Positions 46,271 through 56,590 of a stretch of 64,000 bases of DNA are shown piece after piece. A model generated the notes under the pieces. The model had not been told where the DNA came from. It saw nothing but the letters and a program-made list of their open reading frames with translations, and ran no database searches. Within the stretch, counting starts at the first letter, position 1; each line of letters begins with the position of its first letter. A program made the translations under genes and the position numbers. Origin of the DNA: Gemmatimonadota bacterium (GTDB lineage: Bacteria > Gemmatimonadota > Gemmatimonadetes > Longimicrobiales > Gaopeijiaceae); assembly GCA_028874985.1 (NCBI GenBank), contig JAPPGI010000230.1, positions 1 through 64,000 on the forward strand, written 5' to 3'.

Positions 46271-48232
46271 TCAGTTCTCGAGCAGATACAACGGTGCGGT
46301 GCGGACGCGGCTGGCGCCGGTCAGGCGGTCGGTGACCTGAAGGACGATCTGCAACGCCCCGGACTGCTCGTTGCGCAGGTCGAGGTCGAAGAAGTGTGCC
46401 GCCGTGGGCGCCTGCGACTCGAGGCTCACCTCGACCGCCGCCGTGCCGCGCGCGCGCTCCTCGGCGGGCACCGGGACGACGCCCATCGGGACGAGGCGCA
46501 CCCGGACATCGAAATTCCGCAACTCGCCTTCCGCGGCCGACCGCGGGTGGTAGATCTCGAAGTACACCCGCAGCAGGTCGTTCCTCCAGAGGCGGGTGGC
46601 GGGGTGGAGGGGCACCGGCAGGTCGCCGAGGTCGATGTCCGGCTGGGGGACGATGCCCACGATGAGGTCGCTGACCTCGCTCCCGTCGGCTGAGGCTTCC
46701 AGAGGGGGTCCGGGACGGAAGTGGGCGTGTCCGGGAAGGACGCCGATTTCGTCCTCCACCTCCGGAACGTCCTCCTGTTCCACCTCCTCCTGCTCCTCGT
46801 CCTCCTCGATCCGGTGCTCCGCGGTGACGGTGAGATGGCCCACCGCCGGGACGTGGCGCAGCAGCAGCGAAGAGGTGCTGCTCTCGTCGTTCAGCGGCAA
46901 CATTCCCGCGCGGACCAGTTCCTCGAATCCCCGGTCGCGGGCGATCAGCGTATGCCGGGCCACGTACGCGTTCAATACGATGCTGTCGCCCGTCTCGCCG
47001 GACTCCACCTGCGGAATCCAGAGCGGAGACGACACCGCCAGGACCAGGATCCTGGGCTCGTCGCCATCCAGGATGCGCGCGGCCTGGGCGGAGAGCGCGC
47101 TCTTGCGGGAGTCGTCGTAGTCGGATAGCACCGCCGGACGGGGTGCCCGCAGCGCCACGCGGTCTTCGTCCATGAAACGGAACGAGGTGGCCTGCATGGT
47201 GCCCTCCCGGGGGGTGGACTGCGCGAGCCACTGCCTCTGGAGTTCGTCGGCGCGGAGCCCGAAGGGCCCGCCCATGCCCGCCACGTCGTTGTAGTAGGCG
47301 AACTCGAGGTAGTGGTGGGCCCGCCGACCCCTCACCCTGCTCCCCAGGGGCGCGTTCGCGCCGCGGTAGTCGACCGTGAAGGTCCTGGCACCGGCCGGAA
47401 TGAGCTTGTGGATACCCTCCACGTGCTCGAACGGACCCGAACCCTCGAAGTTGCCGAACACGAAGTAGGTGAACTCGGGTGCGTGCAGGTTCGCGTACCG
47501 CCATATCTCGTACTGCGGCATCTTGTCGTATCGCTCGATGACCTCCTGGGGCACGCCGATCAGGTTCTGCTCCCAGCGGCTGACCGACAGCTTACCCCTC
47601 GCGATCCGGTCGGGACCGCCGAACTTGACGTAGAAGGTCCCTCGGTCGTCGGTGCGGAAGGGGGAGTTGCGGTTGCGCGCAAAGAGCACGCGAGCGTCGG
47701 TGATGCGCGTCCAGTGTTCCAGCAGCCGCTCGTTCACGAGGGTCGTCGGGGTGGGGTCAAGCTCCAGCCAGAAGCGCTTGATCTCCAGGGCCAGCGCAGC
47801 GGGGTCCTCCCGTCCCCGTTCGGCCCAGTACTCGGCCAGCAGCGAGTCCACGAGCATGAAGGTGCGCCGTCCCTCCTCGAGAACCTCGGTCCGGTAGGGT
47901 TCGGTGCCGGCGGTGTTCGCGGAAAACCCCCAATAGAACATCTGGGTGGCCATCTCCTCGTACGTTTCCATCCCCGCGTCCGCCACCGCCTCGATGAAGG
48001 CCCGGCCGATGCGTGGATCCTCGGACCCCGTGCTCGAGAGGCTGTCACGCAACGACGCCCAGAGCACGAGGGCCTGTTCGATGTTCCCCGCCTCTATCAG
48101 TGACCGGCCCCGGTCGTAGGGGTCGTCGGGCTCCCCGCCGGGGAGGGACGCCGCCGGTGACGCGCACAGGCCCGGGGGAGACCCGAGGGCCAGGATGAGG
48201 AGTCCAGGGGCTGAGAGGATCGAACCGCGCAT
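46271..48232 (-). CDS. GWxTD-domain exported protein, copy 2
   Basis: 653 residues with a signal peptide (about 1-29). GWxTD core: FWLELDPTP (154-162) and FRTDDRGTFYVKFGGPD (192-208). The start and end segments match copy 1 (DPRIGRAFIEAVA, FFDLDLRNEQ, RVRTAPLYLLEN). A Glu-rich loop near 510-525 is an insert not seen in copy 1. The stop of the upstream peptidase gene lies 3 bases before its start, so the peptidase, both GWxTD genes and probably the barrel gene form one operon. The recurring link between GWxTD proteins and an exported peptidase is worth noting; the biochemical role is unknown. Confidence 0.85.
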   Translation of the reverse strand: MRGSILSAPGLLILALGSPPGLCASPAASLPGGEPDDPYDRGRSLIEAGNIEQALVLWASLRDSLSSTGSEDPRIGRAFIEAVADAGMETYEEMATQMFYWGFSANTAGTEPYRTEVLEEGRRTFMLVDSLLAEYWAERGREDPAALALEIKRFWLELDPTPTTLVNERLLEHWTRITDARVLFARNRNSPFRTDDRGTFYVKFGGPDRIARGKLSVSRWEQNLIGVPQEVIERYDKMPQYEIWRYANLHAPEFTYFVFGNFEGSGPFEHVEGIHKLIPAGARTFTVDYRGANAPLGSRVRGRRAHHYLEFAYYNDVAGMGGPFGLRADELQRQWLAQSTPREGTMQATSFRFMDEDRVALRAPRPAVLSDYDDSRKSALSAQAARILDGDEPRILVLAVSSPLWIPQVESGETGDSIVLNAYVARHTLIARDRGFEELVRAGMLPLNDESSTSSLLLRHVPAVGHLTVTAEHRIEEDEEQEEVEQEDVPEVEDEIGVLPGHAHFRPGPPLEASADGSEVSDLIVGIVPQPDIDLGDLPVPLHPATRLWRNDLLRVYFEIYHPRSAAEGELRNFDVRVRLVPMGVVPVPAEERARGTAAVEVSLESQAPTAAHFFDLDLRNEQSGALQIVLQVTDRLTGASRVRTAPLYLLEN

Positions 48233-48235
48233 GTT

Positions 48236-50566
48236 TCAGTTCACCGGCCGGTTTGCCGCACCGATCGTGTAGTCCGGGGGCTCGACCCCCAGCAGGTGCC
48301 GCACGAAGTAGTCCCACCGCCGTCGCATCATATACGGCTCGCCGGCGAAACCGTGACCGCGGTTGGGGAGCAGGACCAGGTCGAAGTCCCGGTCGGCGGC
48401 CATCAGCGCGTCCACCACCAGCAGAGTGTTGTACAGGGGCACGTTGGTGTCCATGGTTCCGTGAGCCAGCAGCAGCCTGCCCTGCAGGTTCTCCGCGATG
48501 AGCTGGTTGGCCTGGTTGTCGTAGTTGGTGGTGCCGTCCGGGTGGGTCTCGAGCAGGCCCTGCCACTTTTCGCCCCAGTCGTCCTCGTAGTTGCGGTTGT
48601 CGTGATTGCCCGCCTGCGAGACGGCCACCTTGTAGAAGTCGGGGTAGCGCAGGATCCCCGCCGTGCTGGCGAAGCCGCCGCCCGAGTGACCCCAGATGCC
48701 GACCCGGCCGAGGTCCATCCAGGGGTGCCGCTCGCCGAGCTGCCGCACCATCCCGACCTGATCCGGGAGGCCGTTGTCGCCCATGTTGCCGTAGTACGCG
48801 TCGTGGAACTCCTTGGACCGTTCCGGGGTGCCCATCGCATCGACCTCGACAACGATGAAACCCAGTTCGGCGATCGCCTGCTTGTCGCGCCGTGACGCCC
48901 GGAAGGAGCGTGATCCCACGCTCCCCGACTGCGGCCCGGGATAGAGGTAGTTGACCACCGGGTAGGAGCGTGACGAATCGAAGTCGGTGGGTCTGTACAT
49001 GAGCCCGTAGAGGTCCGTCTCGCCGTCGCGGGCCTTCACGGTGAAGGGCTCGGGGGGGCGCCAGCCGCTCTCGGCCAGCCGGGAGATGTCGGCGCGCTCC
49101 AGCTCCATGACGACCTCGCCGTCCATGTCGCGCAGCACGGTGACCGGCGGGACGGCCGGCGTGGAGTAGCTGTCCACGAAATAGTCGCCCGCGGGAGAGA
49201 GCGTGACGGTGTGGTTGGCGCTGTCGGGGGTAAGGAGCTGGAGCCCGGTGCCGTCCATGCCGATCCGGTACAGGTACTGGAAATACGGGTCGCCGGGTTC
49301 ACGCCCGGTACCTGTAAAATAGAGACTGCGCCCGTCTTCATCCACCCGCAGCAGTTGCCGGGTGTTCCAGTTCCCCGCGGTGGTCCGTCCGAGGAGTTCC
49401 CCGCTCGAGAGGTCGTAGCGGTAGAGGTGCCCCCAGTTGTCCCGCCTGGAGAACCAGATGACCTCGTTCGACTCCGTGAGCACCCGCCAGTTGGCGGTGA
49501 CGGAACCCGACTCGAAGAAGGTTTCCTCGGTCTCCTCGAGCACCTCGCGCACCTCGCCGGTCGCGGGATCGGCCAACCGCAGCCATGCGCGCTTGTGGTC
49601 CCGCGAACTCGACACGAAGGCCAGCTGCGAGCCGTCGCGGCTCCACTCGACGTCGAGGAAGACCCCGCCCGGGCCGGCCACGTGGTCGGTGATCGACGAG
49701 CGGTGCGGATCGGGGGGCATCCGCAGCCGCACCACCCGGGGTCCGTCCAGGTGGATCACCACCCGGCTGATGCGGAAGATCAGGCTGTCGCCCGGGAGCG
49801 GGTACCGCCACGACGCCAGTTCGGGGTGGCCCACGTTCGTGGTGGCCATGTGCATCATGCCCACGCCGCGGGCGTCGTGCTGGAAGGTCGCGATCATCCT
49901 CGAGTCGGGCGACCAGAGCAGGACGGGCGAGTCGCGCCTGATCCAGCCCGCGTTGTCGGTCGCGTAGCCGTAGTCCTCGACGCCGTCGGTGGTGAGGGGG
50001 GACTCGGCGCCGCTCTCGAGGTCGCGCAGCCAGAGGTTGTGGTCGCGGATGAAGGCGGCCTTCGTGCCGTCCGGGGAGGGAATCGCGTCGGGGTCGTGCG
50101 CGGGGGCGGGCGGGGCGGGGGCGCAGCTGTACGTGCGCAGGTCGCAGCGGAGGCGCCCGTCGCCGACGCGGGCGGTGAGGGCGTCGCCGGAGGGATCGAG
50201 TTCGAAGGTGCGGAAGGGGAGTTCCAGCGCGGCGTAGGTGGTGTCGGTGGCCGTGCCCAGAGCCGCGGCCAGCCGGCCGTGGTCGAAGAGGCGGGCGCGG
50301 GTGGCGGCGGTGGGGTCGGCCAGGATGAACTCCGCGCCGCCCGGCACGGTGTTGCGGTACCAGAGACGCCCGCCGGACAGCCAGTTGGGCCGGACGGAGG
50401 CGCCGAAGACGAGCCGGGAGGTGGCGGTGGCCAGGAACGACTCCGCACGCGCGTAGTCGTCCGCCGTGACGGTCACGGGAGGCGGCTGGGCGGGGAGGGG
50501 GGCGGCGGCGGGGAGGGTCGCCGCGGCGATGACCAGGGCGGTGAAAGCGCGGATTGGGTGTGGCAT
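48236..50566 (-). CDS. DPP-IV-type exported serine peptidase (S9)
   Basis: 776 residues from ATG 50566 with a signal peptide (ending PLPAQ, about 28). An N-terminal beta-propeller region (about 50-530) of DPP-IV type precedes the alpha/beta-hydrolase domain. Catalytic triad: Ser628 in GHSGGGFAS, Asp706 in HGTMDTNVP and His738 in NRGHGF. Such enzymes cut dipeptides, often after proline or alanine, from peptide N-termini. Here it is periplasmic or surface-linked and would feed the dipeptidase and receptors elsewhere in the window. First gene of the operon that continues through the GWxTD genes. Confidence 0.93.
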   Translation of the reverse strand: MPHPIRAFTALVIAAATLPAAAPLPAQPPPVTVTADDYARAESFLATATSRLVFGASVRPNWLSGGRLWYRNTVPGGAEFILADPTAATRARLFDHGRLAAALGTATDTTYAALELPFRTFELDPSGDALTARVGDGRLRCDLRTYSCAPAPPAPAHDPDAIPSPDGTKAAFIRDHNLWLRDLESGAESPLTTDGVEDYGYATDNAGWIRRDSPVLLWSPDSRMIATFQHDARGVGMMHMATTNVGHPELASWRYPLPGDSLIFRISRVVIHLDGPRVVRLRMPPDPHRSSITDHVAGPGGVFLDVEWSRDGSQLAFVSSSRDHKRAWLRLADPATGEVREVLEETEETFFESGSVTANWRVLTESNEVIWFSRRDNWGHLYRYDLSSGELLGRTTAGNWNTRQLLRVDEDGRSLYFTGTGREPGDPYFQYLYRIGMDGTGLQLLTPDSANHTVTLSPAGDYFVDSYSTPAVPPVTVLRDMDGEVVMELERADISRLAESGWRPPEPFTVKARDGETDLYGLMYRPTDFDSSRSYPVVNYLYPGPQSGSVGSRSFRASRRDKQAIAELGFIVVEVDAMGTPERSKEFHDAYYGNMGDNGLPDQVGMVRQLGERHPWMDLGRVGIWGHSGGGFASTAGILRYPDFYKVAVSQAGNHDNRNYEDDWGEKWQGLLETHPDGTTNYDNQANQLIAENLQGRLLLAHGTMDTNVPLYNTLLVVDALMAADRDFDLVLLPNRGHGFAGEPYMMRRRWDYFVRHLLGVEPPDYTIGAANRPVN

Positions 50567-50777
50567 GGTCGGCCGGGTGGGGTGGGGGCGTCGTCCTGCA
50601 TTGTAGGGTACCCTGATGGGTGGAGGCGTGGCAATCGCGCACCGCCGTCGGGTGCGGCTGCGTCCCGGTCGCCGACGGCGTGTCCGCGTGCCGGAAGACG
50701 TTGCGGGCTCGGCTCGCCATGGCGTATCGTGGTGCGCTCCCCCGCCGACACGCACCTGAACAGGAAGCCCGCTCGAC

Positions 50778-53159
50778 ATGCGACAACTCCGTCCTCTGCG
50801 CCGCCCTCCCGTCTTCGCCACCGCGGTCTTCGCCGTCGCCGCGGCGGTCGCTCCGGCTCCCCGAACCGGTCTCTCGGCCCAGGGATTCGGGGGCAGCCTG
50901 GCCGTAAGCGGCGGCCTGGTGCTGGTCGGCGAACCCGCGAACAACCGGCTGCCCGGCATCGTCTACGTGTACGGTCACGGCACCGATGGCTGGACCGAGA
51001 CCGCCCGGATCACCCTGTCTCCGGTGACCGCCCCGCCCGACGGCTTTGGCCGGGCCCTGGCCGCCGACGGCGATCTGGTTCTCGTCGGCGCGCCCACCCT
51101 GGACGCCGCCCTCTTCTACGAGCGCGACGCGCGGGGCGAGTGGCGGGAAACCGGGCGCCTGGGCCCCGGCGGCTCGACGGAGAAAGCCGGGTTCGGGAGT
51201 GCCCTGGCCCTGGACGGGGACGTGGCCGTGGTGGCCGCCCCGGGTGAGAACGAGGGCGCGGGAGCCGTCTACGTCTTCATCCGCAGCGGGGATGACTGGA
51301 TCCGGCGCGGCCGCTACGCACCCGAGGAGGATGCCGGCGGTTTCGGGAGCGGAATCGCGCTCGACGGCGGTTCGCTCCTGGTGAGTACCGCGCCGTCTCG
51401 CGAGAGGCCCGACATTCGGGTCCACGCCCTTCGTCTGGACCGCGCATCCGGAACCCTGGAGCCGCTGGGCCGCCTGGAGCCGGACGGAGACCTCGGCGAG
51501 GGCACCGGGTTCGGGTCGACCCTGGCGCTCAGGGGGTCCCTGGCGCTGGCGGGGGCGCCCGCGGCGAACAACACCGGGAGGGTGATCGTCTTCGAAAGCG
51601 ACGACCTCACGGGAGCCTGGAGGCAGGCAGGAACGCTCGCACCCTTCGACGGCGGGAACCGTGCCCGCTTCGGTTCGGCGATCGTCCTCGACGGCGACGA
51701 CGTATGGATCGGAGCGCCGGGCGCGCGGGAGGGGTCGGGACGCCTCTACCACTTCCTGAGCGACGGGGACGGCGGCTGGAGCCGGGTGACCGGGTCCGGC
51801 GGGCCCGGGATCGGCGAGCGCGCCTCCTTCGGCAGCTCGCTGGCGCTGGCGGGCGACATAGCGGTGGTCGGCGCGGGCGGGATCGACCGCCGGGCGGGGG
51901 GCGCCGTGCTCAGGAAGCGGGGCGCGGATGGCTCCTGGAACGGCGGCGACCTGGTCATCGGTGACCACCGCGGGCTGCCGGCGATCACGGGGCGTGAAGA
52001 GGAGATCGAGTGCACGGACAACCGGGCCGCCGGCTTCGAGTGCGACCACGTCAACGTCATCTCCTTCGTGCCGGTCAAGGACCTCGCCGGGGGCCGGGGC
52101 GCGATGGTGAACGACATCTGGGGCTGGACGGACCCCGAGACGGGACACGAGATCGCCATCGTGGGTCGCAGCGACGGGACGGCCTTCGTGGACCTGACCG
52201 ACCCGCACAACCCGGTCGTGCTGGGCGACCTGCCCATGACTCCCGGTTCCCGGAGCAGCGTCTGGCGCGACATGAAGGTCCACGCCGACCACGTGTACAT
52301 CGTGGCCGACGGCGCCGAGCAGCACGGGGTCCAGGTCTTCGACCTCCGGCGGCTCCGCGACGTCGAGGGCGAATCCGCCACCTTCGAGCCCGACTTTCTC
52401 TACGAGGGCGTCGCCAGCGCGCACAACATCGTCATCAACGAACAGACCGGGTTCGCGTACGTGGTGGGGGCCAGCGGCGGGGGCGAGACCTGCGGCGGCG
52501 GCCTGCACATGCTGGACCTGAGCGAGCCGCGCAGCCCCGCCTTCGCCGGGTGCTTCGCCGACACCAGCACCGGCCGCAGGGGCACCGGCTATTCCCACGA
52601 CGCGCAGTGCGTGACCTACCACGGCCCGGACGAGGACCACCGGGGCCGCGAGATCTGCATCGGCTCGAACGAGAATGCGCTCTCGATCGCGGATGTGAGC
52701 GACAAGGACAACCCCGCGGCGATCGCGACGGCGAGCTATGCCGGCGTCGCCTACGCGCACCAGGGCTGGCTGACTGAGGACCACCGCTTCTTCTACATGA
52801 ACGACGAGGGGGACGAGGGGAGCGGCACGGTGGACGGCACCCGCACGCTGATCTGGGATGTGGAGGACCTCGACGACCCGATGCTCGCGGCCGAGTACAT
52901 CGCCGAGACGCCGGACACCGACCACAACCTCTACATCCGGGGCAACCTGATGTACCAGTCGAACTACGGCGCGGGGCTCAGGATCCTGGACATCACCAAC
53001 CGTACGGAACCCGTCGAGATCGCCTCGTTCAGCATCTCGCCGTTCTCCTCCTCCTGGAGCAACTATCCCTACTTCGAAAGCGGCGTGGTGGTGTTGACAA
53101 GCATGAGCGACGGCATCTTCGTCGTGAGGAACACCGGCCGGCGGAACCTGATTCCCTAG
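50778..53159 (+). CDS. FG-GAP / choice-of-anchor-B surface protein
   Basis: 793 residues; AGGAAG precedes the ATG. Signal peptide (ending GLSAQG, about 35). The first half (about 36-400) is a set of FG-GAP-like repeats of the FGxxLALxGDxxxVGAP type, a propeller fold. The second half (about 410-790) is the choice-of-anchor-B domain, with VNVISFVPVKDL, HNIVINEQTG, CGGGLHMLDL, GTGYSHDAQCV and AHQGWLTED. Cysteine pairs suggest disulfides. Probably exported and surface-held; the anchor-B family is seen in Bacteroidota-like surface proteins of unknown function. The stop codon (TAG) is also the first bases of an element-end sequence. Confidence 0.85.
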   Translation: MRQLRPLRRPPVFATAVFAVAAAVAPAPRTGLSAQGFGGSLAVSGGLVLVGEPANNRLPGIVYVYGHGTDGWTETARITLSPVTAPPDGFGRALAADGDLVLVGAPTLDAALFYERDARGEWRETGRLGPGGSTEKAGFGSALALDGDVAVVAAPGENEGAGAVYVFIRSGDDWIRRGRYAPEEDAGGFGSGIALDGGSLLVSTAPSRERPDIRVHALRLDRASGTLEPLGRLEPDGDLGEGTGFGSTLALRGSLALAGAPAANNTGRVIVFESDDLTGAWRQAGTLAPFDGGNRARFGSAIVLDGDDVWIGAPGAREGSGRLYHFLSDGDGGWSRVTGSGGPGIGERASFGSSLALAGDIAVVGAGGIDRRAGGAVLRKRGADGSWNGGDLVIGDHRGLPAITGREEEIECTDNRAAGFECDHVNVISFVPVKDLAGGRGAMVNDIWGWTDPETGHEIAIVGRSDGTAFVDLTDPHNPVVLGDLPMTPGSRSSVWRDMKVHADHVYIVADGAEQHGVQVFDLRRLRDVEGESATFEPDFLYEGVASAHNIVINEQTGFAYVVGASGGGETCGGGLHMLDLSEPRSPAFAGCFADTSTGRRGTGYSHDAQCVTYHGPDEDHRGREICIGSNENALSIADVSDKDNPAAIATASYAGVAYAHQGWLTEDHRFFYMNDEGDEGSGTVDGTRTLIWDVEDLDDPMLAAEYIAETPDTDHNLYIRGNLMYQSNYGAGLRILDITNRTEPVEIASFSISPFSSSWSNYPYFESGVVVLTSMSDGIFVVRNTGRRNLIP

Positions 53160-53170
53160 CAGCCCGTGGA
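53157..53170 (+). repeat. Solitary copy of the element-end sequence
   Basis: TAGCAGCCCGTGGA, identical to the left end of the element at 24732, with its TAG serving as the stop of the preceding gene. No matching right end is nearby. Confidence 0.55.
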
Positions 53171-53210
53171 GAGATCGGCGCGGGCACCGGGAGCGGGGGG
53201 CGACCGGGGG

Positions 53211-53230
53211 CCGGCCGGGCGCCCGGCCGG
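53211..53230. terminator. Perfect 20-base GC palindrome
   Basis: CCGGCCGGGCGCCCGGCCGG, about 50 bases after the choice-of-anchor-B stop. No T-run follows, so it would be a strong hairpin rather than a textbook terminator. It separates that gene from the holin-like gene. Confidence 0.4.
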
Positions 53231-53325
53231 ACCGCTCCCGGACGCGCCCGGCCGAAACCCCGCCGGGCCGGGGCTCGTTCCTTTCACATATTCGACGGAC
53301 AGACAAACCACGGAGGACAGGAAAC

Positions 53326-53667
53326 GTGCAACTCATCATCCATACGCTCCTGAGCGCGGTGCTCCTGATGGTCGTCGGCAGGGTGGTCAAGGGCATCGAG
53401 GTCCGCGACCTGAAGGCGGCGGTGATCGGCACGCTGGTGTTCGGGTTCGCGAACTGGCTCATCTGGGCGGCCCTGGGAGGGCTCGGGCCCATGCTGCTGC
53501 TGCTCACCCTGTGGTTCTTCGCGCTGGTGGTGAACGCGGTCGCGCTGATGATCACCGGCGCTCTGGTCCGCGGCCTCAGGGTGGAGAGCTTTCCCGCCGC
53601 GCTGATGGGTGCGGTGGTGTTCGGCTTGATGAACCTTCTTCTGGGAGTTCTTTTCAGGATCTTCTAG
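53326..53667 (+). CDS. Phage-holin-family (superfamily IV-like) membrane protein
   Basis: 113 residues from a GTG with GGAGG about 9 bases upstream. Four membrane segments, with VVGRVVKGIEVRDLKAA and ALVRGLRVESFPAALMGA showing the internal pseudo-repeat of this family. Despite the name, such proteins are common chromosomal membrane proteins unlinked to phage, and no phage gene lies here. The TAG stop is the first three bases of the repeat element at 53665. Confidence 0.75.
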   Translation: MQLIIHTLLSAVLLMVVGRVVKGIEVRDLKAAVIGTLVFGFANWLIWAALGGLGPMLLLLTLWFFALVVNAVALMITGALVRGLRVESFPAALMGAVVFGLMNLLLGVLFRIF

Positions 53668-53845
53668 CGGTCCGTGGATAAAGCCGCCCGAGGAGCAACG
53701 CAGAGCGGAGCTTTGGAGAAATGAAATGTGTACTGTGGTTTACCAAATGTCATGTTTTCATTACATCTTTAGCTGGCCAAGCGAAGCGCCCGGCCCGGAT
53801 GCATCGCCGCTCGAATGCCGGGGGGATTTTGTCTACGGGCTGCTA
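53665..53845. mobile_element. Short non-coding element with terminal inverted repeats
   Basis: Left end TAGCGGTCCGTGGATAAA (53665-53682), right end TTTTGTCTACGGGCTGCTA (53827-53845), an imperfect inverted pair around 181 bases. Its complement matches the 24732 element at both ends, at GGCATTCGAGCGGCG and at CTCTGCGTTGCTCC. An AT-rich block sits in the middle (53722-53767). A second end sequence, TAGCGGTCCGTGGAGAAG, begins at 53844 and points the other way, as if two elements met there. No gene is seen in 53668-53907. Confidence 0.6.
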
Positions 53846-53907
53846 GCGGTCCGTGGAGAAGCCCCTCCGCGGGCCGCGCATCCCCGGTGCCGAGAGGTCG
53901 CCGTGAC

Positions 53908-55674
<1,767 letters not shown>

Positions 55675-55687
55675 GGTCGTGTCCGCC

Positions 55688-56584
55688 ATGCGGATCGGCC
55701 CCGGCTTCTTCAAGGCCCACTGCCACGGCAACGACTATCTGGTCTTCGAGGAGGGAGACGGTCCCGGGCTCACGCCGGAGCTCGTGCGGAGGATCTGCCA
55801 CCGCGGGCGCGGTCCGGGGGCGGATGGGATCGTGGTGGTGGAGGCCGGACGGCCGGGTGCGGAGACGCGGCTGCGGATGTTCAACCCGGATGGCGGGGAG
55901 TTCGAGCGCAGCGGAAACGGTCTCCGCATCGCGGGCGTGTACCTGCGTCTGCGCGGTGCGGCCCCCGACGGGTGGTTTCCGGTCACGGTCGGCGGGGACC
56001 GTGTACGCCTGCTGGTGTCGGGCCGCCGCCGCAACGGCGCCTGGGATGCGCTCGCGGACATGGGAAGGGTCGGGTTCCCGGCCGGCCCGCCCTTCATCGC
56101 ACCGGGGCGAGCCGGTGAAGACGGCGTGGTCGTGCTGGAACTCCCGCAACCGGCCGGTGTGGAGCCGTGCCGGATTGAAACGGTGCCCGTGTCGGTGGGA
56201 AACCCGCACGCGGTGGTCTTTCGGCGGACCTGGTCCCGCGCCGAGGCCGATCACTACGGGCCGCTTATCGCAACGGACGCAGCCTTCCCGCGGGGTACCA
56301 ACGTCCAGTTCGCAGACCTGCCGGCCGGGCGCGAGGTGAGAGTCCGCATCTGGGAGCGGGGTGTGGGCCGCACCACTGCTTCGGGAACGTCCGCGTGCGC
56401 GGCGGCCGCCGCGGCGGTGAAGTGGGGACTCATGCCTCCCGGGCCCGCGGAGGTGCTGATGGAAGGGGGTTCCGTGCGGGTGGAGGTGGCCGAGGACTGG
56501 TCGGTCCGCCTGCGGGGACCCGTGGAGGAGGTGTGTTCCGGGGAGTTGGCGGCAGGGTTCGGGAGCCGTCCCGGCCGGGAGTGA
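55688..56584 (+). CDS. DapF-like protein lacking both catalytic cysteines
   Basis: 298 residues from ATG 55688, favoured by GAGG at about 11 bases; a GTG at 55679 is possible. Fold and motifs follow diaminopimelate epimerase: HGNDYLVFE, RMFNPDGGEFE, GNPHAV and RIWERGVG. The two residues that catalyse epimerisation are changed: the Cys of CGNG is Ser75 (RSGNG), and the Cys of ACGSG/ACGTG is Ser232 (ASGTSACA), with a Cys at 237. Standard DapF uses a cysteine pair to interconvert LL- and meso-diaminopimelate for lysine and peptidoglycan. This protein could be a serine variant, a different isomerase or an inactive paralogue. Convergent with lptG, 6 bases apart. Confidence 0.8.
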   Translation: MRIGPGFFKAHCHGNDYLVFEEGDGPGLTPELVRRICHRGRGPGADGIVVVEAGRPGAETRLRMFNPDGGEFERSGNGLRIAGVYLRLRGAAPDGWFPVTVGGDRVRLLVSGRRRNGAWDALADMGRVGFPAGPPFIAPGRAGEDGVVVLELPQPAGVEPCRIETVPVSVGNPHAVVFRRTWSRAEADHYGPLIATDAAFPRGTNVQFADLPAGREVRVRIWERGVGRTTASGTSACAAAAAAVKWGLMPPGPAEVLMEGGSVRVEVAEDWSVRLRGPVEEVCSGELAAGFGSRPGRE

Positions 56585-56590
56585 CCGCCG

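Noticed and set aside
49338-53555. 1405-codon minus-strand open frame
   Set aside because: It is antisense to the choice-of-anchor-B gene and out of frame with the peptidase gene.
53326-53667. Prophage inferred from the holin-like gene
   Set aside because: No phage structural, lysis or integrase genes are nearby; this family is common on chromosomes.
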